A DNA stretch of 64,000 bases from Ptiloglossa arizonensis. Taxonomy: Eukaryota > Arthropoda > Insecta > Hymenoptera > Colletidae. The first letter of the stretch is position 1. Each line of letters starts with the position of its first letter. Below the pieces are notes generated by a model. It saw only the letters and a list, made by a program, of their open reading frames with translations. It was not told the origin of the DNA and searched no databases. The DNA lies in assembly GCF_051014685.1 (NCBI RefSeq), contig NC_135059.1, forward strand, positions 9,796,001-9,860,000, given 5' to 3'. The position numbers were made by a program, and so were the translations under genes. Shown here piece by piece: positions 34,690 to 47,800 of the stretch.

Positions 34690-36991
34690 ATGTTGGCCGA
34701 AATGGTTCGACTATCTTACCAGCACCGAGCTTTTTATTGCTACGTGATCCTCAGCGTTTGGATCTTCCTTCTCGTTGCTGGTAATCCAGAAACAGAAACT
34801 TAACATTCTCTTTCGTTGTTGTTGTCCATCTCCCTTTTTTCACCCCGTTTCATCGCATGGTGTATCTATCTTAATCTGAAAAATTAGTTTAGAAACGGTG
34901 TTAGAAATTTATCTATCGTTTACATATTAATTAAAACCGCGTACATTACAATTTGAAGAAAATCATTAAAATCGAGTACTATGTTTATTTTTCTTCTATT
35001 TTAGATACAATAACATTGCATTAACTAAATATGTAATGTATTCTATAGAGATATCGGAACGTTGTTTGATTGTAACGTAAGCGCTCAATGGTAAACACAC
35101 GCGACAATGCGATTAACGTGTGCATACACGATTTCATGTTATCGACTTCGTTGACGAGCTAAAAAAATGATTAAATAACCTCTCGACGTCTAATATTTTT
35201 CTATTCTTTCTTTTTCTAAACAATGCAGATCCATCTATTATTTACATAACGGATAGTGCACGTAAATGAATTTTCAATGTGCAATACCATCTTCCTTTTT
35301 TTTCATATGTGATAAAAAATAAAATTATACCTTTTAAACTCTATAGGTATGTACAAATACATTGGTATAGATGAAAGGAGTTCTATGCAAACAAGAGTTT
35401 TGGAAAATGATATTTCTATAAGGGAATTTCCTAGAAATTTAAGGGCTGATATAAAAACAAAAAAAATATTTCAATTTTGTAACCCACCTAATGAAATTAT
35501 TGCAGAAACTGAAGGTACTATAAATATTACACATGTAATAATATTAACCATTTGTTGCTCGATAAAGCAGTACAATAATAGTCCTTTTTCTACATACAGG
35601 AAAATTGGATGGAAATCTAACATTGAGTGGTATTTTAGTATTTATAAGACACGGGGACAGAGGGCCATTAGCTCACATTCGAAACATAAGCATAGTAAAT
35701 TGTGGCGGAGATTTTGGTTCTACACCTGAATTAGAAAACCTGTACCAGAGCTATGTAAACTTCCTGCAAAATGTCTCCAGCTATTCCAGAACATCTTGGG
35801 CACAATTCTTGGGGCCATTTCATGGTTTTCCTATGTTGCCCACCAACTCCAAAGATTGTAGAATTGGCCAGTTGACGACTCTTGGCATTGGACAACTTTT
35901 AAAAACTGGAATCATACTTAGAAATGCTTACTACCATAAACTCAATCTGGGAAATGGCACTATATCCAGCAAAGACATTATTGTCTATAGCACTAGATAT
36001 CGAAGAACGGTCCAAAGTGCTGTTGCCCTATTATATACTCTCCTAGAGACAGATGGTTTTCAAAATCTCGCTAAAGTCACCATGCAGGAAAGTCAAAGCT
36101 ATGCATTTTGTAGTACAGATTGTGCATGTCCAGCTGCTGAAAAATTATTCAAACAACATATAAAAGTAAGTAGATTAAAACAAACATTTCTAAAGTCTTT
36201 TCATAAATCTTCATTCTAACCCCTTTATGCAACAAATGCTTTTGCAGGAAATGTCTGATCATCTCAAATCCCATCCAGCAGTGGCAGAGCTAATAAAACA
36301 GGCTTCCAATGCAGTTTTTGAAATCCCAGATCAAGCCCAAACAGTGGATCCTAATACCTTAAAAGATGCATTACTAACATATATCTGCCATGGTGCTTCC
36401 CTGCCTTGCATAGATTTTGAGAATCAACGAGTCTGCGTAAAAACAGAACACGTAACGGGTTTGTTCTCGTACACTGAATGGGAGTCCAAACAAGTGGTGA
36501 AAAGCAGCAACCGTCAAAAATATGGATTATTAAGAGCATATGGGCTTCTTCGAAGCATAGTTTCATACATGTTACGTATAATATCCGAAGCCAAACCGAA
36601 GATAGTTCTCTATTCGGGACATGACAAGACTCTGGAATACTTGGCAACCGCTCTTGGAATCTTCTCCGATAAATTAACCATGCCCCATTACGCTTCCCGT
36701 TTTGTGATCGAAGTTTACCGTATAAATCCGAGGAATGAGAACCACGTAGCTAGTGACTTTTACTTCCGTGTCGTCGTGAATGGAAAGGACTTGACGCAAA
36801 AGATACCTTTTTGCAGAAATGCAAATTTCTACAGCGCAAGTTACATCGAACGACCAGACATTGAAAGAACGCGAAGAGATTCAAAATTATGCCCGATAGA
36901 AACGATTATTCGACAACTTCACGACGATTATTTTGGACCGTTCAATGCAACGAACTTCAAAGATGCATGCACCAATCATAAACGTGGATAG
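34690..36991 (+). CDS. PXYLP1: 2-phosphoxylose phosphatase 1-like histidine acid phosphatase
   Basis: Histidine phosphatase clade-2 enzyme. The vertebrate orthologue is a Golgi protein that removes the 2-phosphate from xylose in the glycosaminoglycan linker, allowing chain extension. Coding exons: 34690-34780, 35347-35514, 35600-36165, 36248-36991 (523 codons with stop), all GT-AG with phases 1, 1, 0. Exon 1 encodes a short cytoplasmic tail and a hydrophobic anchor (residues about 15-31, FYCYVILSVWIFLLVAG), giving a type II Golgi topology. The catalytic RHGDR lies at residues 103-107 with nucleophile His104. The late proton-donor motif is SGHD (His400-Asp401). The start is supported by an in-frame stop 15 codons upstream. 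The length of 522 aa compares with about 480 in vertebrates. Substrate is inferred from the family. The next gene, Plp, is convergent. Confidence 0.92.
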
Positions 36992-38885
36992 TTTGAGCGC
37001 GAAAAATGGTTCAATTGCAAAGATGTATGCATCAACCAATCCACGAATAGATTATTACGTTTGACCATTCTTCGCGAGAACATAAAAGCGCGCGACCAAT
37101 CAGAAATGCAGAAAGTACATACATATAGTTAACTTTTCTTTATACAACAAATTTCATGGATAGATGCACCAACCTCAAACACGAAACAAACGTGTATTTA
37201 ACTTCTCTTCGTGTATATCAATTACAAACGCGGTTAGTTTGAATACAAAATATTCAACTAGACTCGATTAAATATTTGTAATTTTGTGTAAAATCTATAT
37301 TTCGACTATTTTCAAATAATTTACTTAACGATCCCTTACTCGTGGAAAGAAAGAACACGAACTAAAATTATTTCTCAAATTCTTCTGAATTTCGACTTGA
37401 GAATTCGAATCTTTGAGTTCGAACGGAGCAAGTAGAAAGCCCTAATATTATACGATATTTTACAAAGAAAGTATTACAAATTTCTATAAGATTTATTACA
37501 GCGAAATACGGTTCGTAAGATGTAGTTTCTAATTAACACGGAATCGGTAATTTGCTACTGAAACACCAAAATATGAAGTAAAAAAAAAATGACAGTAGAA
37601 TTAATACCTAAACTACATACGATTTGCACTGTTTAAACTATAATTGTAAACAAATAACAAAAAAGAGCCTTACATTCTTAGATTACGTTTAAAAAATCGA
37701 ACGTAGTTTTAGATATATCAAGAATATACAGAATACCTCAAAATACGTAATACAACCCGAAAAAGAATTACCTCTTTTTGGGCTCTATTACGTATTTTAA
37801 GATAACTTGTATAAAGCTAGATGATTGCCATATATTTTATCACACATTTGATTGTAAATATGTAAATAACGTCTAACTTCTATAAACGACGATTGCGTTG
37901 TCTTTTCAGACACCATTTAATAACAACAAAAATCGTAATTAGTTACTGTTGCAAAGAATGTACAAGAAATAATAGAACTCTGTAACTTGCTACCTTCGTA
38001 ACCATTGATTAGTTTTATTTCCCAATTAGTAAAATATTGAGATCAGGGACTTCCTTTGGGATGTAAAATTTATTCTCGTTGTACATACAATGGACCAGAA
38101 TCCTCTTAACATGATGATCACACTAAAGTGCTGTTAAACACATTCATCGGTAAAAGATTGCACATTTCAACTAGTATTGCAACTGGTACAAACTACGATT
38201 GTATTTATTGAAAAATACATAAGGCAACGAGTATTGAATGTGTTGTTAAATTGTAATGATAGGTACCTTTTGTTAAAATATATAAATATACCAATAATAT
38301 ATCAATATGCTATATCAATTCCTTTCTTACTAGTTCCATAAAAAGTCATTCCATATTTTATTCATGATATAAAAACGTACATATTATCAATAAATAAATA
38401 CTAGACACTTATTACAATTTACAAGGCACAGATTTGCTTTCTTAAAAGGACTAATTGTACGCTTAAAAGTATAGTTTATCGTAACTTTGGTAAAACGTGA
38501 TAAACGAACACGTATATATAGCACTATCATGTTCATTCTTCTCTAGATTATTTAAAATAATGGTACTGATGTAAATAGCACACGATAAATTATGGTAAAG
38601 TAAACAGTGCAAAGACTTAACATGTGTCAATAATTGCAGTTTCGGCTACAATTCTATTTACACTCTGTAAGAAAAATACACAAAAGAAAGAATAACATTT
38701 CAACAACATTTCTGACTAAAATGCCCATTTACAATTGTTTCTATTTGACATTACAAATGGAAACAGCAATCCCATGCAAGCCACTCACTAATGACTGCAT
38801 CTAAAAACATGTTATTTCAATCACAGTTTTAGAGTATATTTCACACTCGTGTCTTAACGCTTATAGGACTTAGACGTTCGTAATA
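36992..38885. other. Intergenic space between convergent genes (3' UTRs)
   Basis: No exon. This is the 3' flank of both PXYLP1 (+) and Plp (-). An ATTAAA (37267-37272) and an AATAAA (38389-38394) are available for the + strand gene, so its 3' UTR could be about 300 or 1400 bases. With the longer form, the two transcripts' tails would overlap. Confidence 0.5.
38357..38362 (-). terminator. Poly(A) signal for Plp
   Basis: This is AATAAA on the minus strand, the first canonical signal downstream of the Plp stop codon. It implies a 3' UTR of about 530 bases plus 15-25. Confidence 0.55.
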
Positions 38886-41800
38886 CTAATCTGTTAAATC
38901 GTAAATAAAATCGGGCTCTGACATTGCTAAACCCAATGTCTCTTGAACAATTTGTAATCGTCGATGAAACTGCCCAAGTGCAAATCCATCAAAACCACCA
39001 TCACCACTGGAAGAATAATCAAGTTTCTTAACACTGAAGTATTCATTTTAATGTTAATACACGCCTAATATACTCACTTTGTGGTCGACTTTTCTTGAAC
39101 AGGAGGCGAATGATTCATAGTAGTTTTTTGCACTGGTACGAACACTTGATCAACATTCCACAATAACGGTTTGACTCCTACTCGTTTGCCAGTAGACCAC
39201 CTCAGAATCAACCACTTCATTCTGTGTATACTGATAAGAACTAGCACTGCACTTTTGAAACGTACTTTTGGTGATTTTTTATTGCGACCCATACCCATGG
39301 TAATGTAAAAGCGTTGTTCGTTAGTTAACTGAGAAAGAACGGTTAATGTGTTCTCCTCTGAATGCTGATAGCTACCCACTATAATCAATAAATAACGTTT
39401 CTGATACATTAAGGCTTTGCGCCTACTGTCTGCTCGTAGATATTTTCCATAGAAGTGCTGTAACTGTAAAACACAAATATTATTGTAGGCAAATACAAAA
39501 AGCAGCAGAAAATATCTATTGTATCATGAAGTAAAGAATTACCTTCTGCACATAATCTAGACTTGGCGTGTTTGCATCTTGTTGGCTTTTGCTTCGCTTC
39601 ACTTGAGCTTCAAGTAATTTTACTTGTTGACTAAGATCCTATTAAACAGAGTGTTGGTTAACAAATACATATCTTTGAAGTATAGTTCAAAATATTATAT
39701 TACTAAATACCTTAATTTTTTGTATGAACTTGGCAGGTGTATTCTTTTCGCCCGTAAATCTGCTTTTGAACTCTTTTGTTAGTTCCAATTCCCTTTTAGA
39801 GGTCGTTTTTAAATCCTGTTGCAACTCGGTAATCGTATCAGTTAACTTCTTTTCATCATCTTTAACAGCAGACAATTTCTTAAGTAGATTGGTTTCCCTT
39901 TCTTTGAAAGCATCCACAGTTTCAGCAAGTTTTATTTCACGTTCAACAGATTCTGTCAATTCTATTTTCAATTGTTTCATATCAGTCTCTAAATCCATCT
40001 ATCCAACAAGAAATTACAATTAAAAAACTTTAAATTACATTAGAAATTAAACATTATAAAACTAAAATATGTAAACTAACCATAACTTCTCTTGTATTAT
40101 TAATTTCTCTTCTCAATCCCTTAAGTTCATTATGTTCAGTAGTGCTTTGTTCTTGTCTTCTATTTTCTGCATCAGACATAGTTTTTATCCTTTGTTGTAG
40201 CCACTCACATTCCTCTTTTCGTGCTTTGAGTTCTTCTTTGGTACGTCTGATATCGGATTGCAGATGGTCTTTGATCCCTTCAATTAAAGCCAGACTGCTT
40301 ATCAATTTCTCCTTTTCTTCAACTTCCATTTCCAACTGTTTCTTTAAACGACTCTTTTCCATTTGTAGTTTCTTCATAGTATCCTTTAATTCCGCATTAT
40401 TTCGTTCTGCTTTTTCAAAGTTTTCCATGAGCGATAAATACTTCTTCCGCTCGGTTTCCAAAAGGTCTGTAAGTTTTGGTAAGTCGTCCGCTTTCTGTGA
40501 TTGAACATGATCCTTCATCAAACTCAGCTGTATTTCTAGACTTTTATGTTCTTCTCTTAATATAGAGAGGTCATTGCGAAGTTTCGCCTCATTATCTAGG
40601 GATGTCTTCAACTTATTCTGAAGGAATTCAATCAACTCTGCATCCTGAATGTGTCCAGACTGCATCACTCTATGCTCCTTTTCAATTTGAATCTTCAAAG
40701 TTCGAAGTAAGTTTTTCTCAGACGATAGCTCATCATCGAGTTTTGCAACTTTCTTAGTCTCCTCTGCCAAATCTGATTTGAGTTGGAAGATCCGCCCTTC
40801 GTATTCCGCAATTTGGCATTTAAGCATTCCTCTTTCAATCTCTAAGTCATCTTTCAGTTTCTTCAGTTCTTCATTGATTTTATTGGCTTGACTTAATTGC
40901 AATTTCAATTCCATACTTCTTTGAATACCTTCCTGATAGTCTCGATGATGAGCTTGTCTTTCTACTCTGCATACATTATCATCCGCATCGCTTTCAATGG
41001 CATTCATAATTTGCCTATCAAGGTGTGCTGATAAATTAAGTTCTCTTTGGACCATGTCCTCAATATCAGTATCATCCTGTAATCGTTGTGCAGATGACTT
41101 CAAATCAGACAATTCTTTGTTCAACTTTTCCATCATGTCTCGCAATTCGGCATTCAATTTCTGTTCGTCGATCAACTTCTTCCTTAGCTCCACTACATTT
41201 CCAGATTTCTTCATTTTGTTCTGTATCGTTTCCAAAGCTCTATGCAAGCTTTTACTATCATCGCTCATCTGACGTATGACTTTGTCCTTCTCCTTCAAAT
41301 ATTCTTGTAAATGATGTATCTCCTGATCCTTTTCATTAGAAGGTGAAGATGTTTCTGAGAAACTAGAACGTCTAGCCATCTCTTCCAATCGTCTAATCAT
41401 TTGGTCCCTGTTATTCAAACCTTCTGTCAGTCTGTGAATTTCGATCTGACACTCCATGACTTCTTGTTTCGACAATTGATACTTGGTCTTAAACTCGTAC
41501 AACTGTTTGTTCTCGTTCTCTATCTCGATGTTGCGTGTCTGAATCGTTTCGATAGTGATGTCTTTTTCAAGGATTGCATCCCTTAAATTTTGCAATTCTT
41601 TTATCCTCTCCTGTAATAAAACAGTATACTTTCTTGCTTGTTCCTGTTCTTTTTCTTCTGTAACCTTCTTCAATCTTGTATTCTCCAAATCTAACTCCGT
41701 TATAATTTTCTCATTTGCTTGAATTTTATTTTTGTACTCCTCAATCTCTTCGGTTCTCAATTTCAAAACATTCTCCACCTCCTGCAAGTCTTTCTTTATT

Positions 41801-44800
41801 TTATTTTCAGATACTCGTGACAATTCATATTGCTTCTGATAGAACCACTTATCCCTTGTATGTGTTTCCACCACCTCCTTGAATTCCAATTGTTGTTCAT
41901 CGTACAGTTGTTGCAAAGCTACCAACTCTGCCTCACGTTTTTCTAAAATCGTTGATTTCATTTGTAACTCCTCCCGCACAATTTGCAACTGGTTCTCCAA
42001 GTTCTCTATTTCCTTAATTGTCTCATTAATGGAAGTCTGCGTATGCTTTATCGAAGTAACATGCAATTTGTTGTCATTTCTTTTATTCTTATTATCAGAT
42101 TCCCTTTCTGGAGATTCTTGCATTTTGGTATTCTCTTGTCTTGATCGTGAGATACGATCTGTCTCGTCCATCGACACATTATTCCCTGAAGTTCTTGATT
42201 CGAATCCACTGTGTAACAATTCCATAACTATAGACTGTTGATTGGGCGTGATTGACGAACTCTGAGAGTGAGATCCTAGATCCAAAGGCGGCACTTGCAA
42301 GCTCATATTGGTTGTGTCAATTAAAGGCACGACCGACTCGTCCGCGTTTTTAGACGCAGCCAGGGGAGTAGGGACTTTGAAAATAGACATATTGGGAAGT
42401 ACTTGAGTCACATTTGCCCCTCGAATAGCTTCTGTTGTTTCCTCACACTCCGAGTGAATAGACAAAATATCGCTTAATGTACGAGCGCTGTTTTTTGGGT
42501 CTGTTTGTCGTATCAACTCTCGTAATTGCGTTTCGTCTAAATTTAAGGAGGAATACAAATCGAGTTGTTTCTCTTTCTTGGACAATTGTTCTTTTAGGTG
42601 ATCTATTTCTTCATTTTTGTCAGCCAACATACTATCAATCAACCGAGGCAGCTCCAACTGAGTATGTTCTTGGACACCAACCTTTGCCTGTAGAATTCCC
42701 TTTTCTTCTTCGACAACTTCCAAATGTTCTTTCAATTTTTGGATTGTAGCATTTTCTACTTGCACAACGTTTGCAATTTCTGCTTCTTTTTCTTGCAATA
42801 GCTGATTAACTCTATCGAGTTGATTCTGCAAATCCTTTAACTCCAAATCTTTGTTAGCAATAGTTCGCTCTAATGAGTGAAATTTTGTGTTAGCTTCATG
42901 AAGTTGCAATTCTAAACGCGACGTAGCCTGTCTTTGAGCAAATGGAGCACTTTGTTTATGCTGTTCTAAGCGGCCTCGCATCGCTCCTATTTGGAACAAT
43001 TGTTCAGAAGCAGTTTGTTGCAAAATTTCTTGTTCTGCTTGCAGTTCCTCATTCTGATTTTTAAGAGCTGACACTTGCATTTCTAAGTCTTTGATTCTCT
43101 TGAACGCAACTTCTTCGGCTCTAGCATGTTTTATCATTTTCTCTTTGAGTTTAAGTAGTTGATTGAGAGGCAACATTGGTGGTAAAGTAGGATCATCTGG
43201 AGTAGGGCATCGCGATGCATCTATTTGTTCTCTAATGGAAACATCTTCGCTTGGTTGACTCAAACTCAAATTAGAACTGCACATGTGCGCAGATTCTAAA
43301 TCTTTGATCCTCTTATCTAAATGAATTTGCATATCGCGAAGTTCCATTTTCATTTGCTTCAACGTAGCGGAATTAACGTTGAACTGTTCCGAACTTAATT
43401 TGTGCTTTCTTAATTCCTCCTATAAAATCATATTTATAAAAAAAACATTCTAAAAGAGCTTTTAAAATTCAAAGAAACTTACCTGTAAGTGATTGATATG
43501 TTCATTGAGCTGTTTACATTCACTGCCCATTTTAATTGAATCTAATTCCTGTACTAGTTCATGCTGATTTTTAGTTTGAGCAGCAATGACAGTTTCTAGT
43601 TGATTTATTTGAATCTGCAATGATTCTTCTTTTTCAGTCTTTATTTGCAGTTGCTGCTCCAAGTCAGTAATGATTTCTCTTAATACCCAGATTTTATCAA
43701 CAGCTGCTTTTAGTTCACTTTCAGTTTCTGTCTTTCTAGCTTCTGTGTCCGACATAAGAGAGGACATCTCTTTCATTTGAATCTCAAGTGCCTCCACCTA
43801 AATATTATTCAACTTTTTAATAAAAATTCTTAACTATTACCTCAATCTACTTGACCACAACCATAACTAGTTAGAAAAAAGCACCACCAACATGTAAAGC
43901 ATACGTATTTTGTAAACCTGAACATTATGTTCAAACTTAAGCTTTCAAACCAATATAATTGCATGCATACAAAATTATTTTGATTTTTATTAAAATAAAA
44001 TATATCTTTTGTACTGTCTACCTAATACGTCCTGTATATCTGAAATACTGTCAAATATAATAAATAGAATACAACTCACAGCTGCATTGATGTCAGATGC
44101 TTGAAACACAGGGACGTCTGACGTTGATTCAGGTGATAGTGTAGTCTGCTTTGTGCGACAAACAGAAAACCAAAACCAGAGTGCAGGAAAACTCGTGTTA
44201 ATACAATTAGTGACAATGCGTGTTATAAGCTGCCTAATTTACAGATAATGATGATCATAAAAACGAAATAAATTTGCATAAAATCTCTCATGATTATCCA
44301 TTAGTTGAATCGTTTTTAAGTATTTATAGAGTCAGTAAAGATTATGAAAAAACCCAATCCGAAACAAATGAAAATCATTAGATTAAAGATTCAACTCTTA
44401 TACCTGAATTATGTAACATATTAATTAGATTGGATCAAAAATGCAAGGATTCCAAATTTTTAAATTTGTAGAAAAAGCAGGCATCTTGAGTATGTGTAAA
44501 TACTTCAGTTTGAATTATAGGCTATTACAATTTGAAGTATACCTTTAATTTTAAATAATTCATACGCGCTTGAAAATTGCGATCACCTTTGAGTGCCCCT
44601 TTCTTCGTATGTGACGAATATAAAATATTTGTAAATTTACCTCGGACGTGATGCGTAGGTCTCGTTCCTTTTCGCGTTCACGTTCTTTAAGCTGTTCTTG
44701 CAAAGTATGTATTTGCTTTGCAGCTTCATCTCGTTCAGTTTCTCTCTCACTTGCCTGTTCATCTAAGAATCTGCGGATTGCTTTTAACTGTTTGTCTGCT

Positions 44801-47800
44801 GCTTCAATCTAAACATTTTTTTTTATTAAAATTGATGCCCACTTAGGAACAAATTAAACAGAAGTATAATTCATACACTGAATTTCAAACTGTTAATAAG
44901 TATCTGTTATAAAACACATTAAATAGATGCATCATAAAATCTGAATACATTACCAAAGATATTAGTTTACATCTGACAATGAATGAAACATAATTGCAGT
45001 GAATACTATAAATAACTGCATGCCTGTATAATTTAAAAATAAAGTATAATTATACGAAAATATCAAAGCAATCAAAACAATATTCTGAAAAATTTAGTTC
45101 TACTTTGTGAAAAACTTTGACCAACTTTTTCGAGTCACAACTTAAGACTGCATTTTACTAGTACCTCTATCAAAAAAAGACTGTGTGTAATTAACATAAA
45201 TTGCAAAAATATAAGAGTTACTTTACAGTATTAATGATGAACATGCAATACAAAAATAAAAAACGATACACCATAGTTATACATGCCATGGTTAATTGTT
45301 GGGAAGTTATTGTTATTCTTTTATGATTTATGATTATATTATGAAATCAGAATGGTATGACAATTAGTAATTTTCCAGACGCAGCATTTCATCAGAACAA
45401 GATAGAATCATAGCATTTTCAATTCACCGTTAAAAATTGCGCTATGCGGTTAAAATTACGATTAACTTACGGAGCAGCTTTTATAATAGTATTAGTATTT
45501 CTATAATTTACCTTTCGGCGGCAAACCCTGTGAATGTATGGGGGAGGAGTAGGTTCTAAAGGCACCTGCTGGCAAGATAATAGAACGCCAATCAATTCTT
45601 TAAAAACTGCATCATAGAGCCATATAATTTTACCCGCCGTATTTCTTCATTACCATATACGTACGTCTATTAATATTATTCGTAACAAATCTTTTTTTAT
45701 TATTTTTAAGTAAATGGAGAAAATTGCATCTTTTATCTGAAATACTTCTCTTTAAATAATAAGCTATAAGTATTTAATTGAGGATTAATCAAATCAAATA
45801 ATCCCTGGAAAATTTTAATTTTTAATTAGAACAAAAAGTTCTGTGAAAACATAGATTTACGAATAATGAAACTGAGTATAGAGTAGATCATGATTTCACT
45901 ACTTGTTATGAACGATAATATTTTGTGCAATATATGAATACTAAGCTCATAGATACAGGTAAGAACATTAAAATAATAAACTACCAAATACATAACTCGT
46001 TTTCAATATGCAATACACCACAACTTTTTCGTATATAGCATACCAATTCTATGTAATAAAAATGCATGCAATCAGTGCACTTGTCAGAAGAGAAATATCA
46101 AGTTTACCTGTTGTTGCAAGTCTTCTTTCTCTTTTCTTGCATCTTCCATTAATTTGTCACTTTGTCTGCATAATTCCTCTATCAATTGCAACAGATCTGT
46201 ACAGTCTCCTCCTCCATTTGATAACACATGCCTCGCTAAAAAATGAATAACAATTATAAATAATATTTATCCTGGAAACAAGTTTATAATTTTTACCTTT
46301 CTCTTGTAATTGTGAAAAATCTTGCAGCGTAACATCACTGCCAACTTCGTTGTTCTCTCCGTAACCTTCTGTTATAATTTCTTTCTTATTTTCCATATTG
46401 ATCAGCTTTCTTTGGAGATCAATGATGGTAACTTTTAGTTGCTCCGTTTCTTCTTCATAGTCCATGATCACAGATTCTGCATGGCGTAACTTTAAATTGA
46501 GTTCCTCATTCACTTTATTCATCCATGTGATTTCCTTTGAAAGTGTGCTACGTCGATCATTGCCGGTGTACAATGTGGTACCGAGAATTTCAGCACTTTC
46601 AGACTTCAAACGACGCACACAATTCTTCAATTCTTGTTTTAGTTTCTCAGTGATACCATCATTTTCCTCAATTATAGTTTGTAAAGTTTCATTGTCACTG
46701 TTTATTATAGATATTATTTCAGTAGTTTGCGGAGCAAAATGAACTTTCTGAATCCTCTTCTCAGAAGGATTTAATACAGAGCTAGATTCTTGACTCTCTA
46801 ATTTTTCAATTTCCTCAACCTGGACTGTTTTCTCCCTACTGACACTATCGCATAATTGTCTCTTAAGAACTTCAGTAATAAGAGTATTATTCACTTCTTC
46901 TTCACATATAACGAAATATTTTATTAACTCTTCGATCAATATTTTAAGGGTGATACATGTTTTACTTAAACTGTTTCTATTTAATAAAAAGTAGGAAATG
47001 TATTTAATAAGTATACAATAGAGCTCATAAAAATATATCATCCAATTAAAATGTACATACCTTTCATCTACAATGCTGCAATCCACAGGCATCATTTTAT
47101 TAGAATCTTGTTTTCCATGATAGGTAGGAACACCACCTGTCCTAAATTTATTCAGTTCCACTTGATGACGCTCAATCATTCTAGTTACCTTGCGAGAATG
47201 TTCTTCCTTCAGACGGTGCACTTCAATAGCATGTTCGTCTTTCAGCAGCTGCATTTCATGTTTTGCATTGTTGGTAAGTTTATCACGCAATTCTAGTAAT
47301 TCCGATGACCAATTATCTTCTACATCTGATTCGACCATTAAGAGAGCCTATTTAATAAATGACACAGATATAAAAATAGTAAATTATTTCATTATAAACA
47401 CGTTTTTTCTTTATTGATATAAACTTAATTAAGTCCTTTTTCATTCCAAGTAAAGGAAGTACTTCTTTTCATTTCTGCAAAATAATTTGCCACAAATTCG
47501 TGTGGTTAAATCTAAAGCTACCTGAATTTGTTCTTGAAGCGCATTGACAATATCCAATTTAGCTAGCGCGATCTGTTCCTCCAACTGGTGGTTGTAGGCC
47601 GCTCGGAGTTGCGTTAATTCACCGTTTTCCAACGCACCCGCATCCCACTCTGTTTGACAATGCTGCATGCACACATATGTGGTCACACAATAGCATGTTA
47701 GTTACAAGAGAAACTATACATCACGATTCTAATTAGTTCAAAAGAATTTCTTGAATTCCAAGTTTGAAATTTACACCCAACTATATATTTCACTAATTGA

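Noticed and set aside
42477..42749. Open frames on the + strand inside Plp (also 39724-40023, 41879-42241, 46464-46742 and others)
   Set aside because: Shadows of the long minus-strand coiled-coil exons. Hydrophobic F/S/L-rich translation is what antisense of E/K/Q/L-rich coding gives.
46977..47060. Reading through the short intron between Plp exons 8 and 9, as the continuous 393-codon frame would suggest
   Set aside because: The 84-bp stretch has a good donor (gtatgtac) and an acceptor (aaatag), encodes a hydrophobic low-complexity peptide unlike its coiled-coil neighbours, and removing it keeps frame.
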